DNA from: Cordilura impudica | Taxonomy: Eukaryota; Arthropoda; Insecta; Diptera; Scathophagidae | NCBI GenBank assembly: GCA_963682025.1 | Contig: OY821517.1 | Span: 100,388,107 to 100,452,106, forward strand | Reading direction: 5' to 3' | DNA: 64,000 nt | Shown: positions 11,486 to 20,799 of the stretch, piece by piece | Numbering within the stretch: the first letter of the stretch is position 1 | Layout: the number at the start of each line of letters is the position of its first letter | Notes under the pieces: generated by a model | Database searches by the model: none | Seen by the model: only the letters and a program-made list of their open reading frames with translations | What the model was told of the DNA's origin: nothing | Position numbers and translations under genes: made by a program

Positions 11486-12190
11486 ATTTATTTATTTATT
11501 TCATTGACTGTCCTATGCTACAAGATTAAATCTTATAATTACAGCATAGGATTTTATAAAGCTAAACAGGTTAATTTGTTTATAAGAATTAAATGTAAAT
11601 TTAAAATCATTAAAACAAAATCATGACAGAAATTAAGCATATAATATAATAACTTCATTTTTAAATATTAATGCGTTACTATATAGCTGAATGTGATATG
11701 GTAGTGCGTTCCAAAGGCGTATGGCATTGATAAAAAATTGCCACTCGGATACGAGCGTTCTATATCCAATGGCGATAACTCTTTTCCCCTGCTGGATCTC
11801 CCAAATCTAAGTAAGTCATGTAGATACTTTGGTGTTTTCGCATATATAATCTTGTGTAAACATAAAATAGTTCGTAGTTTGAGGAGGTTTTCGAAAGAGA
11901 TTCCAAAAAGTTTTGTGTTGAACGGGGTGACTGAGCCATATCTTCTTATACCAAAAACATATCGCACAATATTTCTAAAAATGGATTTTAGTTTACACTT
12001 ACTAGTAGCATCACAATTTGAGAAAATTTCACATCCATAGAGCAAAGAGGGAATTAAATAAGCTTTAGCAAGAAGCATTCCAATGTTTAATGGGGTCCAA
12101 GAGAGGCTGTCATTGAATATAATTCCGAGGTTTTTGACAGAGGTTGCGACTTCAATTTGCTTGTTATTTAGAATAGGGTGTAAAAAACTT
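11486..12190 (-). pseudogene. LINE copy A, 3' part of the RT reading frame and 3' UTR
   Basis: On the minus strand the frame (12190 to 11668) reads through GCLLYGCE-type and LHKIIYAKTPKYL motifs. These are typical of the region downstream of the reverse-transcriptase palm in LINEs that carry an apurinic-type endonuclease (Jockey/CR1/I group; clade not assigned). It is 5'-truncated and has an internal deletion that joins LGIIFNDSLSW to TPLNIGMLLAKAY. The 3' end has an AAAT-repeat tail (11494-11511, plus-strand TTTA). It is most similar to copy B. Confidence 0.8.
11511..11551 (-). other. LINE 3'-terminal double hairpin (copy A)
   Basis: The outer stem TCCTATGCT/AGCATAGGA encloses an inner stem AAGAT/ATCTT, about 10 bases before the AAAT tail. 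The same layout with different stem sequence occurs in copies B and C. It is a candidate recognition structure for the element's own reverse transcriptase. Confidence 0.7.
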
Positions 12191-12688
12191 AACAGTAGTC
12201 AGTAAACTTTGTATGCTATCGCAAATGACAGCAGTGACCTAACCTGTATTTTTTATACTACGAACATATTGGTTTCTAAGTTTAATATGTATATCCTGGT
12301 ACTATATGCACACATTACAGTACGGTCTAAATTCAACAAAGTTATAAGGTAATTTTGGCTTAGTTTATTTATAGCATTTCTAATATTGGATTTATTAACA
12401 AATTTTAAGGTATATTTATGTAAGTATATACATATGTAAACCCAGTCTTAATAAACCAATTATCATTGTAACTTACAACGGCGCTGAGTACTTAGGCTCC
12501 AATGAACAAATGCCCCCAAAAAAATGAACAAATACCCCCAAAAAATTGGGGCGTAAGTTCGCGATGAACAAAAGCCCCAAAATCTAAAAAAGCCCAAAAA
12601 ATTAACAAATGACCCAATTTTTCAAAAAAACCAATTATGCCGCAAAAACATTCCGAAAAATTTTCACATATTTTTATTTGCCAAATAT

Positions 12689-12973
12689 CTATTCAAGTGA
12701 AAATTTGCATTTAAATTTCCTACAATAAACGCATTTAAATTCTGTATTATTTTCGGCAGCATTATTGCGAAGCTCTAGTTCGCAACCATAGCATATCTTG
12801 CAATGCTTGCATGATAAAAAAAGAACGCACGATTTTGCATTCAAGCAAACAATGCAATTTAAAGTTTGACTTGATTCAATCTGTGCTTCAGTTTCTGCAA
12901 GCTCTTCACCGTCGGAACAAGGATTATCAGTATCCGGATACTCGTCGAAAATTTTATTTTCCGATGGCAGCAT
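12689..12973 (-). pseudogene. RING-HC finger frame at the MULE 3' end
   Basis: This 94-codon open frame ends with a C3HC4 RING finger: C40-x2-C43, C55-x-H57, C61-x2-C64, C81-x2-C84. The spacing within the C-x-H-x3-C-x2-C core is the same as in IAP-type RING domains, which act as ubiquitin ligases. The upstream residues are acidic. It lies on the same strand as, and downstream of, the MULE transposase pieces and inside the same inverted ends. I infer that it was the C-terminal part of the MULE protein, not a host gene. It may still be intact as a domain, but the frame joining it to the transposase is broken. Confidence 0.65.
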
Positions 12974-13136
12974 ATCCGAGCATATGCCATTTTTCGTATA
13001 GCCAAAAACGTCGCATTATTAATTTTCTCCTCTTTTTAGTAATTCGGAAATTTGCCATAGTTTTTCATCTTTCAATAAGGTGGCCGTTTTTAGATGCAGA
13101 AACACCACGGCTTTCAATCAATAACTCTAATGCCGT

Positions 13137-13516
13137 TTTCTTTTCTGACAAAAAATGTCGCACTTTATTTGCACTTTTTTCGAAAAGTGTATTTTTTTAT
13201 ATATTCTGAATTAAGAGCTACCTTATCTAATACATCAACCGAAAGATCTTAAAGGCAATCCCTCGTAAATCGCAAAAAATTGCGGCCATTGACTTTTTTC
13301 AGGTCATAGTGTGAGAATATTTCCCCATTGTTCCCCTTTTTTGAATATTTTCACCATATGACTTCAAAGAGGATGATAATCAAAATTTTTTTGCATTTTA
13401 TGACCACAGCTCTTTGAGACCTTTCGATTGATGTATAAGATGACGTTAATCTTAGTGTAGAATATATAAAAAAATAGACTTTTCCACACTTTTTTGTCAG
13501 AAAAGAAAACGGCATA
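13137..13516. repeat. Inverted duplication inside the MULE remnant
   Basis: Segment 13137-13212 recurs inverted at 13456-13516. Both contain TTGTCAGAAAAGAAAACGGC and a flanking GAATATATAAAAAAATA. The loop between them is about 240 bp. The duplicated piece is part of the coding frame (NKVRHFLSEKKTALELL), so this is a rearrangement and not an original feature. Confidence 0.6.
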
Positions 13517-13589
13517 AGTCTTTCGCCTAAAAGTATTCCTAGTCTCTTATAGCTTTGACAAATTTAAAAAAATTCCCTTGTTTGTGAAT

Positions 13590-14056
13590 CACACTGCCCA
13601 AAACACCATTGTATGCTTCCACAGAAGAAGTTGTCCGTAAATGTTGTTGAAAAACGGAAAAATTTCCGGTTAAGAACAAAAACCATACTTCTGACATCCA
13701 TTGTTTTTCGTAACATTTTAAAAAATTTTAAAATTTATGTTCGCTGTAAAATTCATTGATTTTCGCTTTTAATTCTTCAAAATTGTTATAAATGTTTCTT
13801 GCGGGGTAGAGCCATAAAATGATGGCATGTATTCAAATAGTCGATTTTGTCTTTATGCTGTGTATCTTCTCAGTACTTGGCAATAATGGAAGCAACATCC
13901 TGTCAAATCTGCCGCAGAGTACACTGCTTTTAAGGCACTACGCAGCGCTGTTTCGTAGTCCGTTACAAATAATGCTGGTTCCATTTGAAATAAATTTTGA
14001 TCGATATATCTGAACAAACTTTCATAGCATTTTTGCATTTTCTTATCCATCAAAAT
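13590..14056 (-). pseudogene. MULE transposase core, broken
   Basis: Frame 14053-13853 (66 codons) contains FVTDYETALRSAL with a candidate catalytic aspartate (D32), then GCCFHYCQ (C54, H56), the C-x-H signature between the second aspartate and the glutamate in MULE enzymes. Further down, on the same strand near 13665-13596, another frame reads RTTSSVEAYNGVLGS, which carries the expected catalytic glutamate. A frameshift and stops separate the pieces. The first aspartate region is not found. The closest kin are probably animal MULEs; I cannot name the subfamily. Confidence 0.65.
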
Positions 14057-14099
14057 GTAAAATATCGGAATGATCTGAAAAAATATGTTTTGCGGCCGT

Positions 14100-14190
14100 T
14101 AAGTTAACGACAATTGTCGGCGCGGGTGTGGCTGCCAAACCCGTGCGGAAGCAGCGCGCGGACGCGGGCGAGACGTGCTCGCGGAAGACA
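14100..14190. other. GC-rich islet in AT-rich DNA
   Basis: About 90 bases are well above half G+C, with words such as GGCGCGGGTGTGG, CCCGTGCGG, GCGCGCGGACGCGGGCGAG. The surroundings are about 30% G+C. It lies at the 5' side of the MULE frame and could be a promoter, part of the terminal repeat, or captured foreign sequence. No encoded product is recognised. Confidence 0.5.
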
Positions 14191-14437
14191 TTTCAGCGCA
14201 AGAGCGTTACGATAAATTTTATTTACTGATTACTTCAATTTACAAACGATTCCAAAGCAATAACATAAAAAAGTTTCGTAGTTTATTTTTAGAGTATATT
14301 TGTTCATCAGTCGTGAAACAAAATGAATTTAGGCCCCAAACTTACAAATTAAAAATGAAAAAATGCCCCAAAATATTTCTAATTGGAATAAAAAATTAAC
14401 TTGTGTCCCAAAAACCATAAAAATTGGGGCATTTGTT

Positions 14438-15187
14438 ATTTTTTATGCTACTGTTTGTAACAACCAAAAATATTTGACCTAGACCCATCTTTAATTATAC
14501 CGATCGAATCAGAATCACTTTCTGAGTTGATTTAACAATGTCCGTCCGTCCGTCTGTGTGTCCATGTAAAATTTGTAATCAAACTGCAGGTCGCAAATAT
14601 GAATATATTTTGATGAAATTTGGTATATAAGCTTTTATCGGCCATGGGATGAACGCTATTGAAATTGGTGAGAATCGGTCCATGTTCAGACCTAGCCCCC
14701 ATACAAATTACCCATATGAAATCGACATAAATTGCCATAAGATCCAAATTGTCATATAGATCTTACTCAAATTGGGTTTATATGCGTTCATTACATCCAT
14801 TAATAAGTAGTCCAAAAATGATCCCTTTGACCCCATATAGAGCTGCTTCCCGATCTTCACTTAAATCTATTAAAAACAAAAATATTGCACTGATTCTTCT
14901 CAAATTTTGTTTGTACATATTTTTGCAAAATACAAGAGACTTTACCAAACATGATCAGGATCGGTCCATTTTTGGACCAAGTCCCTATATAGATATAGCA
15001 TCCGATATGAACTTTTTCATATCTGCAGCCAAAAAAATTAATAAAAATCCCACTCAAATTTGGTTTTTGCTTATTTTCTATGTCCAGTTAGTTGGGCCTA
15101 AGAGATAGGGTCTCTAAACGCATGGTATAGGGTATCGTATAGTTGGTCTAGACCGACTATAATTTTCTTACTTGTTTTTTTTTTTTT
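14438..15187 (+). repeat. Family R repeat inserted in the MULE end, with 10-bp duplication
   Basis: This is an R copy lacking the first 45 bases or so and ending in CTTG plus a long T run. It is flanked by GGCATTTGTT on both sides (14428-14437 and 15188-15197). Removing it and one duplicate restores a MULE end matching the left end. This shows that R inserted later and made a target duplication. Confidence 0.75.
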
Positions 15188-15204
15188 GGCATTTGTTCAT
15201 TGAT

Positions 15205-15720
15205 TCATGTTCTTTTCAAATTGTTAAACACAGAAAATGGGATACTACTCCGATTTCATCCGCCATCTTGAAAATGTTGTCCAGCGAATCTATAGAAGTT
15301 GACAGTATGGCTTGCGTCTGCGATGGGTGGCGTTGCATCCACATGGTCCGCAAGATATCTTCCGAAATTCCACCGTTTACTGGAATTCGCATTTTGCGAA
15401 GCAACGCACTCGATTTCTTGTCACAGATGTCCATGTTGTTGAGAAGCTGTTTGATGCGGTTCTAATATGCAACGGTCGGTGGATTTAAAATAATATCACT
15501 GACCTGTGAGAGCATTTCTGATTAAAATGCGGTGATAATGATAAAAAATTAAATTTTGATAGCTTTAATGCTACGAATTTCGAACTACGCCTCGACCTGG
15601 GTGAACCACAAAGCAGAATTTTCCATCCAAATATGAGGCAATATGAGCGAAACCAAGGTAGGGGTTGTTGATGAGTCTGCAATACCAAGATTACATGAAA
15701 CGGCAGAAGTTCCATCGGTA
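15205..15720 (-). pseudogene. Gypsy-type gag remnant
   Basis: On the minus strand, frame 15434-15216 encodes KKSSALLRKMR ... LRTMWMQRHPSQTQAIL ... DSLDNIFKMAD. This is the conserved middle of the Gag protein of insect Gypsy LTR retrotransposons. Upstream, in other frames up to 15720, are pieces such as FWMENPALWF and VSDIILNPP from the same Gag. Frameshifts and stops break it. No pol, protease or LTR is seen here. Confidence 0.7.
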
Positions 15721-15849
15721 GAACTCGTTGTAGTTTATGCTTTAGTGTTTGGCAATACAGAATATTTATGTAAAATTGCGCACACTAAATATTAAATTAT
15801 TTAATAAAAATTAATAAAATTGCGGTCACGTAAATAATGTAAAATGTAA

Positions 15850-17916
15850 AATTAAAAATAAATCAAAAGATGGTGATAGAATTGAGTTTCTCTTTTTAGA
15901 ATTATTCAATAGGAACGAAAAAGTATTGCTAGGAAATGTCTATAGACCAAATAAGAATATTAATTCAGAAGCTTTTTTTCTGGAATTATCTAATATTACC
16001 GTGGGATACACAAATATTATAATAGCTGGTGATTTTAACAGTAACATTTTAGTGGAATCTACGTTTTCAGATAAAATGCTATATCTTGGCCTAGATGTTG
16101 TCAATAAAACTATACCTACACACTATTCCACCAACTCAAATTCGCTCCTTGATAAATTTTTCACCAACTGTTTGTCAAAAGTTCTTTTGTTTGAACAGAT
16201 ATCAGCGCCTGTGTTTTCTAAACACGATCTTATATTTATCACTTACGATTTTAAACCAGACACAACTGATGAAAGTTTTAGCTTTCATGACTTTAAACGT
16301 ATTAATTATTTAGCTTTATATGATAAAATTTCACAAATTGATTGGGTTTGTACATATTATATGCCATCTGTTGATGATCAGCTTACATTTATTCAAACAA
16401 ACATTGAACAACTCTTCAATGAATTTGTTCCTCTTAGAACGAAAAGGATAACAACAACTGACAAACCATGGTTTACCGTTGAAATTAATTGTTTAATCGA
16501 ACAACGTAATATTGCTTATACAAGATGGAAGAGATTTAAAACCCCCGAACTACAGACTGCATTTCGATCCCTTAGAAATAAGGTTACCAGAAGCATTAGG
16601 ATTGCCAAATCGTCCTACTATAACAAAAAATTTTCAAGTTGCTTAAATAGCAAGGCAAGATGGAGTGATATTAATTACCAAAACCTGAGATAATACTATT
16701 AATATAAATGTTGAGGAATTAAATTACAAATTTACAGATTTACCATTACAGGAGCCATGCCATTTCAAACGTTCAACACCAATTTCAGTTTAGTTGCTTT
16801 ACTGTAACTGAAATATACGAAAGCTTCCTCAGTATAAAGTCTAATGCTACTAGCTGTGATGGTGTTCATCCAAGATTCATAAAAATTGTGTTCCCTACTA
16901 TCCTACCATATATTACTAACATGTTCAATTTAATAATAACTAAATCGACGTATCCCACTCAGTGGAAACACGCTAAAATTGTCCATATACCGAAAACGGA
17001 AAATGAATGTCGTCCAATAACTTTACTACCCTTTCTATCTAAAATACTTTAACGTATAATGCACAACCAATTCAGTAGATTTATTCAGGATAACAACTTG
17101 CTTAATCTTGTGGATAAGGTAAAAAATCTTGGAGTCATATTTAATAAATATTTACACTGGAATGACCACGTTATTATTACAACCGGAAAAATATATGGTA
17201 TGTTAAGAAACTTATGGTGCACTCAGTGGTGCGTACCACTTCAACTCAGAATGCTTCTGGCTAAGACATACTTAATACCAACTTTACTCTATGGTTGTGA
17301 GTTGTTCTCAAGCTGTGATGCAACCAGTATGCGTAACCTAAACGTATCTTTTAATAACATTTAGCGATATATATTTGGCATACCACGACTTGGTAGCGTA
17401 TCTCTCTACGCTAAAAAAAATTTATGGTGTCACTTTTGAAAACCTTTTGAAGTGTAAATCAGTAATATACCTGCATAAAATTATTTACTCAGGCCAACCT
17501 AAATACGAAAGACTAAACTTTTTTAGGTCTGAAAGAGGACGCCGTATTATTCAAATACAACATAAGACTCAACTTTCGGAGTTACACTTCTATATTAATG
17601 CCATACGAATTTGGAATCGACTACCCCCTCACTTGCAAATTATCAGCAACGCAACTTAATTCAAAAATAAAATATATGAATATTGTAACTAATTTTTTTT
17701 TCTTTTATTATTTTATTATTATTATTTTATTATTTATATTTATGTTTCTTTTTTCTTTGTTTTGTTAGTATCAGGTAGTATTTTATTACTTTATTTTTTC
17801 TTGTACATTGTAAAATATAACTGTAATTAGTATTCAGTACTTCTATATAAGATTAATTCTTTGTACTGAATTATAATTTATGAAATTCAATAAATAAATA
17901 AATAAATATATTCTTA
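15850..17916 (+). pseudogene. LINE copy B: endonuclease plus RT debris
   Basis: Frame 15926-16693 (255 codons) carries the C-terminal half of an apurinic/apyrimidinic-type endonuclease. Seen motifs are GNVYRPN, IIAGDFNSN (catalytic D) and SKHDLIF (the SDH-like motif), then the linker KPWFTVEI and RWKRFK. RT pieces follow: DGVHPRFIKI and WKHAKIVHIPK (16850-17040), then a jump to KNLGVIFN (17110), so the catalytic palm with the xADD box is deleted. The downstream part (17059-17659) is broken at 17362-17364 by a stop. The 3' UTR ends in an AATA-repeat tail (17890-17916). The 5' end is truncated within the endonuclease. Confidence 0.82.
17833..17870 (+). other. LINE 3'-terminal double hairpin (copy B)
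   Basis: The outer stem TTCAGTAC/GTACTGAA encloses AAGA/TCTT, about 20 bases before the AATA tail. It is the counterpart of the hairpins at 11511-11551 and 20832-20872. Confidence 0.7.
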
Positions 17917-18447
17917 AGACATTTACTGAATTATATAATACATCAAATATTTTATATATGTATATAGGGAGACTGTGGATGGTATGACTGAAAATGGAAC
18001 AAAATTTTTTTATTTTTCGATTGATATCAAATCATTTGAAGTTAAATTCGAACCAATAGGAAGTTTGTAATAGCGTTATTTAAACCGAGCTCATAGCGAA
18101 CAGTTATATTTGGTCTTGACCAAACAAGTGATGAATATGTGATTTTGTGTCGTCTCACAGCGGCGCCCTTAGCACAAATGAGGTTGCAAAAATCAAAAAT
18201 TTCACGTGCGCTTACGATACACTCATACTCATCTTATAGGAAATTGATCAAAGATTACAAATTTGCTACCTTCAATATCAGATTTTTAGTTAAGTTGACC
18301 GATTTTCAGTTTTCAAAAAGACACACAATTTTTAGGCAATTTGGTCCAGTTTCAGGTTGAATATAATTTTTTTCTTTTAATTGATTTATGTATTTATTCA
18401 GTAAATTATAGAAAAAAAAAAACTATGGGAGTTCGAACACAGGGGAG

Positions 18448-19493
18448 ATGTGTAAACATCTATTTACACATTAATTAAAATCAAACAGAAAGCGTCATCT
18501 ATGTATTAATTATAGCAAACAACTGCAAGGGCTCACCTAATAAAAAAATTATTTATTATCATTTCAACTGGTAGTTATAGCAGATGTTGTTGAATTAGCT
18601 GATTCACACCGTTTTTGTCTTCTTACTTCTTACGCTGTTTATACCCTATACCACTATGTGGTTTGGGTATAATGACTTTGTGCTGCTGTTTGTAACAACC
18701 AAAAATATTTGACCCAGACCCATCTTTAATTATACCGATCGAATCAGAATCACTTTTTGAATCGATTTAACAATGTCCGTCCGTCCGTCCGTCTGTGTGT
18801 CCATGTAAACCTTATAATCAAACTGCAGGTCGCAAATATGAATATATTTTGATGAAATTTGGTATGTAAGCTTTCATCGGCCATGGGATAAACGCTATTG
18901 AAATTGGTGAGAATCGGTCCATGTTCAGACCTAGCTCCTATACAAATGACCCCTATAAAATCGACATAAATTGCCATAAGATCCAAATTGTCGTATAGAT
19001 CTTAGTCAAATTGGGTTTGTATGTGTTTATTACATCCATTAATGAATAGTCCAAAAAAGGTCCCTATGGGACAACTCTTGGTCATAGGCCCCATATAGAG
19101 CTGCTTTCCGATCTTCACTTAAATTTATCAAAAAACAAAAATAATGCACTGATTCATCTCAAATTTTGTTTGTATATATTTTCGCAAAATACAAGAGACT
19201 TTACCAACCATGGTCAGGATCGGTCCATTTTTGGACCTAGTCCCCATATAGACATAGCATCCGATATGAACTTTTTCATATCTGCAGCCAAAAATATTAA
19301 TAAAAATGCCACCCAAATTTGGTTAATGCTTATTTTCTATATCCAATTAGTTGGGTAAGAGATAGAGTCTTTAACACATGGTATAGGGTATCGTATAGTC
19401 GGTCTAGACCGACTATAATTTTCTTACTTGTTTTATGATTGTATTGTGAAATAGATTTTTACCCCCCCAGAGCGTATAGATGTTTACACATCA
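18448..19493. repeat. Short inverted repeat flanking an R copy
   Basis: GATGTGTAAACATCTAT near 18448-18465 and its complement near 19477-19493 face each other across the R repeat. They may be ends of an older element that the R copy interrupted, but similarity stops after about 18 bases. The surrounding 17960-18640 and 19435-20100 hold nothing else I recognise. Confidence 0.35.
18641..19434 (+). repeat. Family R repeat, full length (reference copy)
   Basis: About 790 bp. The 5' end is ATACCCTATACCACTATGTG, which can fold (ACCAC/GTGGT). Then come a CCGT run (18776-18793), internal blocks shared by all copies, and 3' GGTATAGGGTAT (complementary to the 5' end), the 18-bp palindrome AGTCGGTCTAGACCGACT, ATAATTTTCTTACTTG and a T run. 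No gene is conserved across copies. Confidence 0.9.
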
Positions 19494-20169
19494 AAAAAAT
19501 TTTACTGTTTGCTTTGTGTTTCTCCAGGTAAATCGCTATTTACCAACTGTCTATTTTTTAATTATTTTTCAACTTTGATGGAAAATAAAGAAACGTATAA
19601 TGCTTATTCCTTTACCTAATTCAATAAAAGCCAGTTGCTTCCAGCTGTTCCTTCGACTGCTAGAGGTTAAAAAACTACTGGTTCCTTGTAAATACCGGTA
19701 CAGATACACGATTCACAAATACACTATTCATTTAGATTAGCAGGTTTGCACTTTAAATAGAAATATAGTCAACCATCAAATCACAGAACAATCATATCAT
19801 TACAATATTGACTTATGGTCGCCACAGGTAGGCACACATCTTATTTCAACACGTGCATAATATCAACATTGCGTAATTCGAGTTAAATCTTATGTGTATA
19901 CAGGTAACAGGTACATTTTTAGACAAAGAAGAATAACCCTTTCATAAACCCTTAATCCAAACGGTACCTCTCAGGTCATAGATCAGACTATATATTAAAA
20001 ACTATCGAGTGTGGAAAATTATTTTTGACACTGTAAAAACATGGGGTTGAACAACACGAAATTGCTTAATCTGTAGAGAAGCGAAAGTATAAAAAATAAT
20101 CTTCGCCCGATATATGCATTATTAAGGCGAAATGGATGATATTATATCGATGCATTCAGAAATACTACA

Positions 20170-20790
20170 ATACTTCGGAATTTGAACGATTCTACAAACG
20201 AGAAGAGCAATTATGAATATAGAATCTCACCATTGCATACAACGATAAGGTGTATGGAGTTATTGCTAAAATTGGCGTATAGCCTTCCACAAAAGGAGGA
20301 ACACTTTGATCCAAATACATCAGATAGGGATAAGCAAAAGATCAGAATACAGGACGCGTTTTTCAAAGAAGTTGGACTAAAAGTAAACTACCCGAGATGC
20401 ACTTCGCGGAGAATTTTTGAAAATGTAAGGCAGTAACTCGAATCATTGGAATTAACAATCAAATCATTAAAAGATTGGGAACGATCTTGAATGTTTTAAA
20501 CTACAAAGAAAATGATGATTCTACAAAATATGGAGGATAAGCTTCGAAAACTGCACCACTTTTGGTGGAAATGTATCCACTGCAGAAATTGACCCCGATA
20601 GTCCATAAAATATTGGCGCATGTCAAAGATATAATTGAATATCGGTCATTGTCAATTGGAAAGCTTTCCGAAGAAGCTCAGGAGTCCCTCAACGAATTTT
20701 GTAAAAAAATATAAATGCTCGAACACGTTCAAAGCATCGAGAGTGGGGCAAAATGAGCTGTCCTCTTCAACATGTATAATGCAAAAGGCC
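20170..20790 (+). pseudogene. Transib transposase fragment, second lineage
   Basis: Frame 20182-20436 contains RISPLHTTIRCMELLLKLAY, matching the Transib segment SPLHTRIRLMEHILKISY of copies 1 and 2, followed by RDKQKIRIQDAFFKEVGL. Near 20590-20715 another frame reads PIVHKILAHVKDIIEY and SIGKLSEEAQESLNEF, containing the catalytic-glutamate motif. Amino-acid divergence from copies 1 and 2 is large, so this is another subfamily. Frames are shifted between the pieces, and neither the aspartate-bearing half nor inverted ends are found. Confidence 0.72.
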
Positions 20791-20799
20791 ATTAATTAT

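Larger units (their letters stand above)
12500..15203 (-). mobile_element. Mutator-like (MULE) element remnant
   Basis: The ends are inverted: AATGAACAAATGCCCCC at the left (from about 12501) and GGCATTTGTTCATT at the right (15188-15201). Both are followed inward by repeats of the same GGGGCATTTGTT words (12540-12620 and 14330-14437). Between them lie minus-strand pieces of a MULE transposase and a RING-finger frame. An R repeat (14438-15187) interrupts the right end. A flanking target duplication is not obvious. Confidence 0.6.

Noticed and set aside
12689..12973. Host IAP-type RING gene
   Set aside because: It lies inside MULE inverted ends, in line with the transposase pieces, and lacks a BIR domain or any other host gene structure.
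14532..14747. Small minus-strand open frame with peptides such as YVDFIGVICMGARSEHG, recurring at 18750, 41270, 42330, 43114 and 51357
   Set aside because: It recurs only because the R repeat recurs. Lengths and frames vary with each copy, stops interrupt it in several, and no known domain is present.
14857..15057. Small minus-strand open frame with GIFINFFGCRYEKVHIGC, recurring at 19128, 42794, 43516, 51728 and 59386
   Set aside because: It is another by-product of the R repeat consensus. Amino-acid replacements are as frequent as silent ones by eye, and there is no start or termination context of a gene.
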